From contig NZ_FNWV01000003.1 of assembly GCF_900108555.1 (NCBI RefSeq), forward strand, positions 186,334-250,333: DNA of 64,000 bases, in the 5' to 3' direction. The number at the start of each line of letters is the position of its first letter. Within the stretch, counting starts at the first letter, position 1. Positions 17,237 through 24,710 of this stretch are shown here, in pieces. This DNA comes from Ruminococcus flavefaciens. Its GTDB lineage: Bacteria > Bacillota > Clostridia > Oscillospirales > Ruminococcaceae. The position numbers were made by a program, and so were the translations under genes. The notes beneath the pieces are model-generated. The model ran no database searches and had not been told where the DNA came from. It saw only the letters and a program-made list of their open reading frames with translations.

Positions 17237-17265
17237 TTGATTTTAACGAATTGATGTGCTATAAT
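17237..17265 (+). promoter_or_regulatory. Promoter of the 64-residue gene
   Basis: TTGATT (17237-17242), 17-base spacer, TATAAT (17260-17265). Confidence 0.82.
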
Positions 17266-17333
17266 TATTTTAAAGTCCGCGCAGGTGTGCGTATGGGACG
17301 ATCATAAATCAATATGAAAGAAGGTATCCCCCT

Positions 17334-17528
17334 ATGGAGATAAAAAAAGCAATTGAAACAGTAGAGAAAAAAACAGGCATTGATCTCCCCGATGAAAAGA
17401 TCGAGAAGCTCGCAACTAAAGAAAATATTGACAAGGCTAAAGATATGATCAGCAAGGTGGCTACCAAGGAGAACCTTGAAAAGGTGAAGGACAAGGTCGG
17501 CGATATCGTAGATAAGATCAAGAAGTGA
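17334..17528 (+). CDS. Small helical, highly charged protein, unknown
   Basis: A 64-residue protein with AAAGAAGG nine bases before the ATG. It contains two similar segments, LATKENIDKAKDMISK and VATKENLEKVKDKVGD, about 16 residues apart, which suggests internal duplication. It should be a soluble amphipathic helical protein. It has a dedicated promoter and terminator, supporting a real gene. I cannot name a family. Confidence 0.7.
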   Translation: MEIKKAIETVEKKTGIDLPDEKIEKLATKENIDKAKDMISKVATKENLEKVKDKVGDIVDKIKK

Positions 17529-17537
17529 TCGTACGCA

Positions 17538-17572
17538 ACGGGGCGTTTTCGGGAAGAAAATGCCCTGTTTTT
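17538..17572 (+). terminator. Terminator after the small gene
   Basis: ACGGGGCGTTTTC ... GAAAATGCCCTGT followed by TTTTT; a stem of about 12 pairs with two wobble pairs. Confidence 0.8.
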
Positions 17573-17592
17573 ATATCCGATAAGAGGTGAAT

Positions 17593-18475
17593 ATGAAGAA
17601 AATAACCGATATTATCAGAAATATAGGAGCTTTCCGTTTTATAATGCTGACTGTTGCGGGAACGGTCAATGCTTTCGGTATAACTCTTTTCCTTACGCCT
17701 GTTAAGCTGTATGACAGCGGTATTTCGGGCACTTCCATGCTGCTTGCACAAGTAACGCCTGCATCGCTGTCGATTTTCTGATATTGCTCAATATACCGCT
17801 TTTTCTCTACGGAATGAAAAAGCAGGGCGGAAGCTTTACTCTTAGTGCTATATACACCGTAGCCGTGTATTCCGTAATGTCATGGCTCATAACCGATGTA
17901 CTTCCCATAGATGTCAGCATAGCATCGCCACTTGCAGGCACTGACCTGCTGCTTTGCGCACTGTTCGGCGGCGTGATATCTGGAATAGGAAGCGGTCTTG
18001 CCATACGCTTCGGCGGTGCTATGGACGGCATAGAGGTAATGGCTGTAATATTTGCAAAGCGGCTGGGGCTGTCCGTAGGCTCATTTGTTATGGTGTACAA
18101 CGTTCTGCTCTACATAATATGCGGAGCTGTTATACACAGCTGGATACTGCCCCTTTATTCCATAGTCACATACGGAGCTGCGCTAAAGACCGTGGATTAC
18201 ATAGTTGACGGCTTACAGCGCGAAAAGGCTGCAATGATAATAACAGCCCGTCCCGATGATATCAAAAAGCAGCTAATGGAAGAATTCGGCTGCGGAATGA
18301 CTCTCATAAAGGCTATGGGCGGATATTCGGGAGAAGAACGCACAGTGCTGTATTTTGTCGTGAACCGCTTTCAGGTGATGAAGATGAAAGGCATAGTCCA
18401 GAAATTGATCCCATTGCCTATATCACTCTCACTGAGGTAGCGGATATATTCTCGGTAAATCAGGACAGAACTTGA
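17593..18475 (+). pseudogene. yitT: YitT-family membrane protein with two single-base frameshifts
   Basis: Read in three consecutive frames, this is a YitT/DUF2179 protein of about 293 residues. The ATG at 17593 (after AAGAGGTG) starts frame 1, which hits TGA at 17779-17781 after ASLSIF. The frame one base back continues DFLILLNIPLFLYGMKK and on through the five-helix membrane part into the DUF2179 domain (AAMIITARPDDIKKQLMEE). Near 18388-18400 a second slip of the same sense restores EIDPIAYITLTEVADIF and a stop at 18473-18475. Each slip is explained by loss of one G (at about 17772 in TCGATTTT, at about 18393 in CAGAAATT). Either a recent pseudogene or two assembly indels. Confidence 0.85.
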
Positions 18476-18478
18476 AAA

Positions 18479-18589
18479 AGTTGAGAGTTGAGAATTGAGA
18501 GTTATGGTGTCGCCTGCGGCGACGGATTTAGATAATGTGAGCGAAGCGAACTCATTAACTCTCAACTCTGTACTCTAAACTCTCAACTT
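18479..18589 (+). repeat. About 110-bp repeat with inverted ends, copy 1
   Basis: Begins GTTGAGAGTTGAGAATTGAG, contains TCGCCTGCGGCGA and GTGAGCGAAGCGAACTCAT, ends TCTAAACTCTCAACTT. The ends are inverted versions of each other. A second copy in the opposite orientation is at 28744-28854, and a fragment is at about 4855-4887. Confidence 0.8.
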
Positions 18590-18613
18590 AGCTTTTCGCC
18601 TGTGCGAAAAGCT

Positions 18614-19099
18614 TTACAGAGGTTTTCTCTCGAACATGAGCACGGGATAGCCCTCGTAGTAGGGCTTCACTATCTCGGGGTGCTCGTCAGCATAGGCAAA
18701 TATTTTGTCTGCAAGCCCTTCCTTGAGGAAGTCCACGAGCTGTGACAGCGGTCTGTGGTACAGCTCGTCGCATATAGAAGCGAAGGTTATAGCTCGTCTG
18801 CCGCCCACTTCCATGATGCGGTAGGGCCAGATACGGCAGTCGAAAGGCTTCTCGTCGCCCAGCATACAGCCGTTTTCGGTGAGGGCAGGACATGAGAACA
18901 GCTCATCGCCGCGAAGCTCGCCCACTCTGAATATATAGCCGCCGTCCTTTGTCACAAACTGAGTATCGGAACGGGCGGCTTTTATTTTTTCACACAGCTC
19001 TGCGGTAAATACGGGAGTCTCCCATACGTCATAGCGGTCGAAAATGCAGCAGAGCCGACATTTTGCGCAGGCTTCGCCGCTCAGTATCTTTTTCAGCAT
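18614..19099 (-). CDS. YkgJ-family cysteine-cluster protein
   Basis: A 161-residue protein with the cysteine pattern of the YkgJ/UPF0153 family (putative metal-cluster binding). CAKCRLCC lies near the N-terminus, then CPAL, GCMLGDEKPFDCRIWPYR and a later Cys in SICDELY. The start at 19099 has AAGGAG seven bases upstream. It has its own perfect promoter. The role is unknown in most members. Confidence 0.82.
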   Translation of the reverse strand: MLKKILSGEACAKCRLCCIFDRYDVWETPVFTAELCEKIKAARSDTQFVTKDGGYIFRVGELRGDELFSCPALTENGCMLGDEKPFDCRIWPYRIMEVGGRRAITFASICDELYHRPLSQLVDFLKEGLADKIFAYADEHPEIVKPYYEGYPVLMFERKPL

Positions 19100-19131
19100 G
19101 AACAAGCTCCTTTCCAAAGTGCATTGGTATT

Positions 19132-19165
19132 ATTATACCCGATATACCGCTGTTTGTCAACAGCG
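19132..19165 (-). promoter_or_regulatory. Consensus promoter with palindrome over the -35
   Basis: Minus strand TTGACA (19160-19155), 17-base spacer, TATAAT (19137-19132). CGCTGTT-TGTC-AACAGCG (19148-19165) is a perfect 7-bp inverted repeat centred on the -35 box, a possible operator. Confidence 0.82.
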
Positions 19166-19276
19166 GGGCGGCGTTTTGCCGCCCGTGAGACCTTAGCCTT
19201 TAGCTGTTAGCTTGCAGGGACGACCATTGGTCGTTCGTGAATCGAGAATGTAGGGGCTGCCTGTGGCAGCCCGCGT
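19165..19276. repeat. Three interspersed palindromic units
   Basis: Units at 19165-19188 (GGGGCGGC-GTTTT-GCCGCCC type), 19214-19240 (GGGACGACCATTGGTCG) and 19249-19275 (GGGGCTGCCTGTGGCAGCCC). Confidence 0.75.
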
Positions 19277-19355
19277 CTTGCGATGCAAGCAGCAATGAAT
19301 TGTCAGTCATAATTCATCGGCGTGAGCCGACACAATTAATTATGAATTATGAATT

Positions 19356-19380
19356 AAAAAACGGGCATAAAGCCCGTTTT
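19356..19380 (-). terminator. Terminator of the dnaX-ybaB-recR operon
   Basis: AAAAACGGGC-ATAA-AGCCCGTTTT on the plus strand; on the minus strand the stem is followed by a T-run directly after recR. Confidence 0.9.
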
Positions 19381-19982
19381 TACATATCATTTCTGTTTTC
19401 GAGTGCCTTGAAAAGAGTAACTTCGTCTGCGTATTCCAGTATACCGCCAACAGGCAGACCAAAGGCAAGCCTTGTGACCTTTATGCCCATCGGTTTCAGC
19501 AGTCCTGCCACGTACATTGCCGTAGCATCGCCCTCAACAGTGGGATTTGTCGCCATTATGACTTCATTTACTCCGCCCTCGGCTATTCTCGCAAGTAGCT
19601 CCTTAACGCGGAGCTTGTCGGGAGTAATGCCGTCCATAGGCGAAAGAAGTCCGTGAAGCACATGGTAAACGCCGTTATATTCCCTTGTGCGCTCGAAAGC
19701 TGTAACGTCCTTGGGCGTTTCAACTACGCATATAACGCTCTTGTCACGCTCGGTATCGTCACATATAGGGCATATCTCCCTTTCTGTAAGGTTCTGGCAG
19801 CACTTGCAGCAATGAACGTTTTTCTTTGCGTCAATGAGTGCCTTTGCGAAATCCTCAACAGCTCCCTCGTCCATTGACATAACGTGGTATGCCAGACGCT
19901 GGGCGGATTTCATGCCTATACCGGGGAGAGATGCGAATTTTTCCGCCAGTACCACCAGCGGAAGCGCATTGTGGTCAGCCAT
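19380..19982 (-). CDS. recR: Recombination protein RecR
   Basis: A 200-residue RecR, acting with RecF/RecO to load RecA at gaps. The helix-hairpin-helix is LPGIGMKSAQRLAYH. The C4 zinc motif is made of the cysteines in CCKCCQNL and ICPICDD, and the Toprim domain starts SVICVVETPKDV with the ATNPTVEGDATAMYV block. It is the last gene of the ffs-TPR-dnaX-ybaB-recR cluster, with the start six bases after the ybaB stop. Confidence 0.97.
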   Translation of the reverse strand: MADHNALPLVVLAEKFASLPGIGMKSAQRLAYHVMSMDEGAVEDFAKALIDAKKNVHCCKCCQNLTEREICPICDDTERDKSVICVVETPKDVTAFERTREYNGVYHVLHGLLSPMDGITPDKLRVKELLARIAEGGVNEVIMATNPTVEGDATAMYVAGLLKPMGIKVTRLAFGLPVGGILEYADEVTLFKALENRNDM

Positions 19983-19988
19983 TATTTA

Positions 19989-20339
19989 TCAGAAAAGACC
20001 GGGAAGTGAAACGCCGCCTGTGATCTTGCTCATTTCAGTCTCTGTTGTAGCCTCAACGTTGTTGATAGCTTCGTTTACAGCACTGATGATGAGGTCCTGG
20101 AGCATATCTATATCCTCGGGATCAACTACCTCGGGCTTGAGAGTGAGAGACTTGATAGTCTTTTTGCCTGTGATAGTAACTTCAACAGCACCGCCGCCAG
20201 CAGTTGCAGAGAACTCTCTTGCTTCGATATCTTCCTGGAGCTCTGTGATCTGATCCTGCATCTTCTGAGCCTGCTTTATCATCTGGTTCATATTCTGAGC
20301 ACCGCCGCTGTTTACGTTCTTTGGTATTCTTGCTTTCAT
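19989..20339 (-). CDS. YbaB/EbfC-family nucleoid-associated protein
   Basis: A 116-residue YbaB/EbfC protein, a small dimeric DNA-binding protein. Seen are MNQMIKQAQKMQDQI, EFSATAGGGAVEVTITGKK and the VDPEDIDMLQDLIISAVNEA helix. Members sit between dnaX and recR in most bacteria, exactly as here. AAAGGAGAA lies before the ATG. The gap to dnaX (20340-20517) carries two palindromic repeat units, unusual inside such a conserved operon. Confidence 0.95.
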   Translation of the reverse strand: MKARIPKNVNSGGAQNMNQMIKQAQKMQDQITELQEDIEAREFSATAGGGAVEVTITGKKTIKSLTLKPEVVDPEDIDMLQDLIISAVNEAINNVEATTETEMSKITGGVSLPGLF

Positions 20340-20437
20340 TTTAAAATTCTCCTTTGAAAATAAAGTTTCTTAGTTTTATAAATCAAGCAAAATCATTTTT
20401 GCTTATGAACTTGAAAATATAAATTGAGCTGTCAGCC

Positions 20438-20515
20438 TGTAGGGACGACCATTGGTCGTCCGCAAGGTTCAACTATTAATTCCCCGTTGCGGACGCGCAA
20501 TGCGCGTCCCTACAT
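20438..20515. repeat. Two palindromic units between dnaX and ybaB
   Basis: GGGACGACCATTGGTCGTCC at 20441-20460 and GGACGCGCAATGCGCGTCC at 20490-20509, in opposite orientation judged by the flanks (GTAGGG before the first, CCCTACA after the second). Confidence 0.8.
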
Positions 20516-20517
20516 AT

Positions 20518-22131
20518 TCACTGATTATCAACAGCAGTTTCTATCTTGTTTTCCATAGCCTTTTTGATGAGCTGTTCCGCAAGGTTCTTCTGTTCCTCAA
20601 CAGTAGTGGTACACCTTGCGCGGAGGGCGTATTTCTGCCCCATAACGTTGAAAATGGCTCTGCTGAGGGATACAGCCGTATCTCGGTTGCTTTTCAGCAG
20701 ATTGATGAAAAAGCGGTTTTGTGAGAATATAACAAGTACATTGCCCTTGGTCTTGGCGAATGAGCCGTCGAGACTTCCTGCGGCTGCGGGATTGAGCTTC
20801 TGGTACTCTTCCAGTATCTCGCCCCATTTTTCGCAGTCTGTAAGCTCTTCCTCGTTGATCTTCTTCTCGTCTATCTTGACATTCGGAGTCGGGTCTGTCT
20901 CTGCATCGCCGCGAGCCGTAAGGACTTCGGGCTGCTGAGGAGTCTGAGCTGCATTAGGTATGCCTCTAGGAACGGAGTTGATTTTATTCTCTAACTGTTT
21001 TATTTTATCATATATTTCAGAATTGTCAATACTTTCAGAGGTATTCTTTACATTTCCGCAAAGTTTTATAAGCGACATCTCGAATTCAACGCGCTTGTTC
21101 ATGGCTCTCTGCATATGCTCGCGGCACTCCTGCAAAGCGGAAAGTCTGTCCATAACTGTGGCAAGGTCGGACTTTTCGGCGATAGCTCGCAGTCTTTCCA
21201 GCTCGTCGGGCATACACACTATGAGCTTTTCCGCAGTTTCGGGAGAAGCCTTTATGAGCATGACATTTCTCAGCTGAGTGATAAGCTCCTCGCAAAGTCT
21301 TGTAAGGTCCTTTGACATATCGTAGAGCGCTGCGGTAAGAGACAGTGTTTTCGGCGTATCAGCGTCTGAAATAGCGTCAAGGATATCGTAGAGATAGTCC
21401 CTGCCTGCGATACCTGCGGCATTTGATACGGCTTCGGCGTTTATGGTCTCTGCGCATACCGAGCACTGGTCAAGGAGAGATACTGCGTCACGCATACCGC
21501 CGTCGGCAAGCTTTGCTATCATGGCTGCACCGTCATCGGTGAGGTCAAGCTCCTCCTGCTGAGCGATATAGCTTATGCGCTTGGCGATGTCCTCAGCCTT
21601 TATCCTGCGGAAATCGTAACGCTGACAGCGTGAGACGATAGTTGCAGGGACTTTGTGTATCTCGGTAGTTGCAAGAATGAATTTAACATACGGGGGAGGC
21701 TCTTCCATGATCTTCAGCAGAGCGTTGAAGGCTCCTGCCGAGAGCATATGCACCTCGTCGATGATGTATATTTTGTAAGCTCCGCGCTCGGGAGTATATA
21801 CTGCGGCATCGCGCAGGTCACGGATATTGTCAACGCCGTTGTTTGAAGCAGCGTCTATCTCGACTATATCGGTAAGTGCGCCGCTGTCCGCATCGCGGCA
21901 GATGTCACATTCAAGGCATGGATTGCCGTTTTTCATATTGCGGCAGTTGACTGCTTTGGCGAGGATACGGGCGCAGGTAGTCTTACCTGTACCGCGTGAG
22001 CCTGTGAAAAGGTATGCATGGGCGGTCTTACCGCTGATTATCTGGTTTTTCAGAGCTTCTGTGGTATATTCCTGAGAGATAACGTCGTCAAAGGTCATCG
22101 GACGCCATTTGCGGTAAAGAGCCTTATACAC
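20518..22131 (-). CDS. dnaX: DNA polymerase III subunit gamma/tau
   Basis: A 537-residue clamp-loader ATPase. It begins MYKALYRKWRPMTFDDVISQ. Walker A is GSRGTGKTTCA (about 44-54), zinc cysteines lie in NPCLECDIC, Walker B is IIDEVHML, and sensor 1 is ILATTEIHKVP, with the arginine finger in SRCQRYDFRR. The C-terminal tau-like part is short and poorly conserved. It starts 17 bases after the TPR gene stop. No slippery frameshift site was recognised. Confidence 0.97.
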   Translation of the reverse strand: MYKALYRKWRPMTFDDVISQEYTTEALKNQIISGKTAHAYLFTGSRGTGKTTCARILAKAVNCRNMKNGNPCLECDICRDADSGALTDIVEIDAASNNGVDNIRDLRDAAVYTPERGAYKIYIIDEVHMLSAGAFNALLKIMEEPPPYVKFILATTEIHKVPATIVSRCQRYDFRRIKAEDIAKRISYIAQQEELDLTDDGAAMIAKLADGGMRDAVSLLDQCSVCAETINAEAVSNAAGIAGRDYLYDILDAISDADTPKTLSLTAALYDMSKDLTRLCEELITQLRNVMLIKASPETAEKLIVCMPDELERLRAIAEKSDLATVMDRLSALQECREHMQRAMNKRVEFEMSLIKLCGNVKNTSESIDNSEIYDKIKQLENKINSVPRGIPNAAQTPQQPEVLTARGDAETDPTPNVKIDEKKINEEELTDCEKWGEILEEYQKLNPAAAGSLDGSFAKTKGNVLVIFSQNRFFINLLKSNRDTAVSLSRAIFNVMGQKYALRARCTTTVEEQKNLAEQLIKKAMENKIETAVDNQ

Positions 22132-22148
22132 AGCCTTTCCTCCTTTCG

Positions 22149-23039
22149 TCAGTCGCTGTGGTGTTCCAGCATCACAGCTGCCTGTATTTCTTTATAATAA
22201 CGTGTAAAGCCTATTGAATCTTCGATATTATTGAGGAGAGCCTGTCTGTAAAGAGCCTCGCCCTCCTTTAGGTTGTGGAGCATGATCTGCGCTATGGCAG
22301 CACCGCCCAGTGCGCTTGCGTAGCTTTCGTGGCGTTGGATAGCTTCCTCGAACCATTTCAGCGCAGTCTGTCCCTCGTTGAGCTTGAGGTACATATCGCC
22401 TATCTCACAGCGTATCCTGTCGCTGTACTGGTAGTCCTCACGGGTAAGGAGCTCCTCATAGAGCTGCTTTGCCTTTTCGGTATAGCCGTTCTGAGCGTGA
22501 CAGCGAGCGATGAATATAGGCAGCTCGGGGATATAAAATCCTTTTTCAAGGGCATTTTCGTAGCATATTACAGCGTTGGGGCAGGCTTCGAGGATATGAT
22601 AGCAGCGTCCGCGGTAAAACTCGTTCACGCCTTTTTCTTCCGTGGTCATATTCTGCTCTTCATTGCCCAGATCGGTAAAGACTTCAAGTGCACTTCTGAA
22701 ATCGCCCTTGTGGAAGAGCTCCAGACCTTTCTCGAAGCACCTTGACTTGTGATTTATACCCGTAAAGGCGCTGCCAATGAGATCACCGTCGAACCGGTGG
22801 AATATGCTCTTTTTTAAACGGGATATCTTATAAAATGATATGCCTATCCAGTATATGAAAAAGAGCATGAGCATAGCGACGATATTATTTGAAAGGGTGG
22901 TATCTTCCTCACCTGTTGCCATACGTAATGCAAAAACAGCTATTGAGGAAACAAAGGAAGCTGCAAAAGCATTTGGGATACTGCGCCAGAAACAAAGCAG
23001 GACACGTCTTGTACGTGCTGCAAGAATGGAACGGAACAT
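22149..23039 (-). CDS. Membrane-anchored TPR protein upstream of dnaX
   Basis: A 296-residue protein. The start at 23039 has GGGGGG-type purine RBS (GATAGGGGGGAT) five bases upstream; further upstream the frame runs into the SRP RNA and is not coding. Two hydrophobic stretches (about 20-40 and 50-68) would place the rest in the cytoplasm. That part contains about five tetratricopeptide repeats from residue 95 on, for example CFEKGLELFHKGDFRSALEV and DMYLKLNEGQTALKWFEEAI. It is probably co-transcribed with dnaX. The exact job is unknown. Confidence 0.85.
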   Translation of the reverse strand: MFRSILAARTRRVLLCFWRSIPNAFAASFVSSIAVFALRMATGEEDTTLSNNIVAMLMLFFIYWIGISFYKISRLKKSIFHRFDGDLIGSAFTGINHKSRCFEKGLELFHKGDFRSALEVFTDLGNEEQNMTTEEKGVNEFYRGRCYHILEACPNAVICYENALEKGFYIPELPIFIARCHAQNGYTEKAKQLYEELLTREDYQYSDRIRCEIGDMYLKLNEGQTALKWFEEAIQRHESYASALGGAAIAQIMLHNLKEGEALYRQALLNNIEDSIGFTRYYKEIQAAVMLEHHSD

Positions 23040-23059
23040 TTTTATCCCCCCTATCAAAG

Positions 23060-23194
23060 AAAAATTCCGGAACATAGATGTGCAGGCTTGCTGCGGCACA
23101 CAACACGCACCGCTTAATGCTGCTCGGTCTCCCGCCTGACATGGTTCACGGGGTCTTGTTGCACAGGGCCCACACATCTATATTTCGGAATTTC
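23060..23194 (-). ncRNA. ffs: Signal recognition particle RNA (bacterial small type)
   Basis: Minus-strand RNA of about 135 bases. The core reads GTGAACCATGTCAGG, then a stem-loop CGG-GAGA-CCG, then AGCAGCATTAAG, matching the universally conserved SRP domain IV. Further on it has GTGCCGCAGCAAGCCTG, which pairs back with GGCCCTGTGCAAC. Terminal arms ATTCCGAAATATAGATGTG and CACATCTATGTTCCGGAAT close the molecule. The tetraloop is GAGA rather than the commoner GGAA. Location upstream of dnaX is the Firmicutes norm. The ends are approximate. Confidence 0.93.
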
Positions 23195-23231
23195 AATCAC
23201 GGATAATATGAGCAGACATTGCTCTTTTACT

Positions 23232-23260
23232 ATGATATCACAAACCGCGCGTTTTGTCAA
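23232..23260 (-). promoter_or_regulatory. Promoter of ffs
   Basis: Minus strand TTGACA (23260-23255), 17-base spacer, TATCAT (23237-23232), about 35-40 bases before the mature 5' end inferred for the RNA. Confidence 0.85.
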
Positions 23261-23317
23261 GAATTTTTTTCTGCGAACTAAAATATACCGTATATCTTCG
23301 TTTTTGCGGTACAATAA

Positions 23318-23349
23318 TAAAAAGAGGGTATGTCTTGCGGCATACCCTC
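23318..23349 (-). terminator. Terminator of the lipoprotein gene
   Basis: GAGGGTATG ... CATACCCTC, followed on the minus strand by TTTTTATT. Confidence 0.9.
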
Positions 23350-23368
23350 ACAGGTCGATGCTTTGTGA

Positions 23369-24169
23369 TTAAAGAGCAGAGAAGTAGTTTTCAAATGTTG
23401 AGATATCCTCGTCCATATTGTAAGCTGTGCATGAGATAAGAAGTATGAAATCGCCCTCACGTCTTAAATAATATGCCTGCTCGAGCTCGAGATTGTTCAT
23501 CTCTGCCTTGTAAACAGCCTTTAAGAAGTCCTTGCCTGCCATCTGGATAGTTTCAGGACCTGCTTCCTTTGTGTATTTGATAGTAGGAACAGCAGCAAGC
23601 TGTCTTTCGAGTATGCTGTAGTAGTCGTCAACAGTAGTATCAGTACTGAGAGCAACGTTTTTGCTGAGGTTTTCGTAAGTGATAGTGATATTCTGAGTTG
23701 AAGCTGAGTTCATGCAGAGAGCGTCGGTGATAGTAGCCTGCTCAACGATCTTTTTTATTGCGTCAGAGTTGCTGCTGTATGCAGTTTCAGCACCAAGATT
23801 CATCATCTGGAGAATTACTTCGTCATCTGCAAATTTCCAGCCGTCAGGAGCTGTGAATTTGAAGCCTGCGAACTCGTTTGTGTAAACATTGCCGTCTACA
23901 ACGCCTCTCTTGAAGTCAGTACCTTCAGCGGCAGCAGGAGTTGAGTCCTTGGCTGCTTCGGTTGTTTCGGCAGTTGTTTCCTCTTCGCTTCCGGCTGCCT
24001 TTTCTTCAGTTGTATCTTCTGCAACAGTTGTATCTTCTGCAACAGTTGTAGTCTCTGCCTTGCTCTTAGAGTCTGATTTTTTGTCAGAGTCGGAAGAATT
24101 GCCGCAGCCTGTAAGTGTGCATAAAGCAAGAATAAAAGCCATTGTGAGCTTTAAAGTTGTCTTTTTCAT
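23369..24169 (-). CDS. Secreted lipoprotein, unknown function
   Basis: A 266-residue lipoprotein. A short signal peptide ends in the lipobox LTGC, so the mature protein should be lipid-anchored outside the cell. Residues about 25-85 are an Asp/Ser/Lys then Thr/Glu/Ala-rich linker with VAEDTT repeated in tandem. A globular domain follows (residues 95-266) beginning VYTNEFAGFKFTAPDGWKF, which resembles the PsbP-like/DUF domains of clostridial lipoproteins. The start at 24169 has GGAGG upstream. I do not assign a function. Confidence 0.8.
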   Translation of the reverse strand: MKKTTLKLTMAFILALCTLTGCGNSSDSDKKSDSKSKAETTTVAEDTTVAEDTTEEKAAGSEEETTAETTEAAKDSTPAAAEGTDFKRGVVDGNVYTNEFAGFKFTAPDGWKFADDEVILQMMNLGAETAYSSNSDAIKKIVEQATITDALCMNSASTQNITITYENLSKNVALSTDTTVDDYYSILERQLAAVPTIKYTKEAGPETIQMAGKDFLKAVYKAEMNNLELEQAYYLRREGDFILLISCTAYNMDEDISTFENYFSAL

Positions 24170-24650
24170 TTTTTTTCCTCCATATAATCGCATTGCTGTG
24201 ATAATACAGCGATATCATTATAGCACTAAATTGTTAACAAATCAATACTTACAGCAAAAAAATTTGCAGCACAGGCAGCGCGACGCTGCGAGTTGAGTCG
24301 GCATTATTGATTCTCGGGACGCCGAGGACGGCTTCCCCTACAGCGCAGAGCCTGCGCCCCCTACTCGGACAAATATCATCGAAAGGGCAGTTGCTTCCCG
24401 ACGCGGGCAGCATCATCGGAATTACACGGACTGCCACATAAGCAGTGCCCCAAATCTGTGATTTGGCTGGCAATGCTATATGCAGAGCTGGCAGCCCCTA
24501 CACATAGCTTCGGCATATATAATGATTACGGATACACGGGCGCACGGAATGCGCCCCTACAGTGCGCTGATGTTGTTTGCAGCGTAATTGACGGGAGCCC
24601 GAGGGCTGGCTCCCCTACAAACTAACGGCTAAGGGTTTACCGTGCGCGGC
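24170..24650. repeat. Repeat array before the cyclophilin gene
   Basis: Gene-free. It holds a unit near 24314-24341, composite copy B (24335-24561) and a further imperfect unit near 24592-24617 (GGGAGCCCGAGGGCTGGCTCCCC). A linker TGATGTTGTTTGCAGCGTAA lies between the last two and resembles linkers at 7230 and 3590. Confidence 0.8.
24335..24561 (-). repeat. 226-bp composite repeat, copy B (inverted)
   Basis: Reverse-complement partner of 3331-3556 with about ten differences. Near its outer end the stem arms differ from copy A (GCGCATTCCGTGCGC against GCGCGTTCCGCGCGC) yet remain a hairpin. Confidence 0.85.
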
Positions 24651-24679
24651 TTGACAAATATGGACAAACTATGTATAAT
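24651..24679 (+). promoter_or_regulatory. Perfect consensus promoter
   Basis: TTGACA (24651-24656), 17-base spacer, TATAAT (24674-24679), 32 bases before the cyclophilin start. Confidence 0.9.
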
Positions 24680-24710
24680 AAGGTTAGTATGCGAAAGAAA
24701 GGATATTTAC

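Noticed and set aside
17770-17790. Programmed frameshift in yitT
   Set aside because: No slippery heptamer or downstream structure, and a second identical-type slip occurs at the 3' end; decay or sequencing error is simpler.
23040-23177. Cysteine-rich N-terminal extension of the TPR protein
   Set aside because: It is a translation of the SRP RNA; the ATG at 23039 has a strong purine-rich site.
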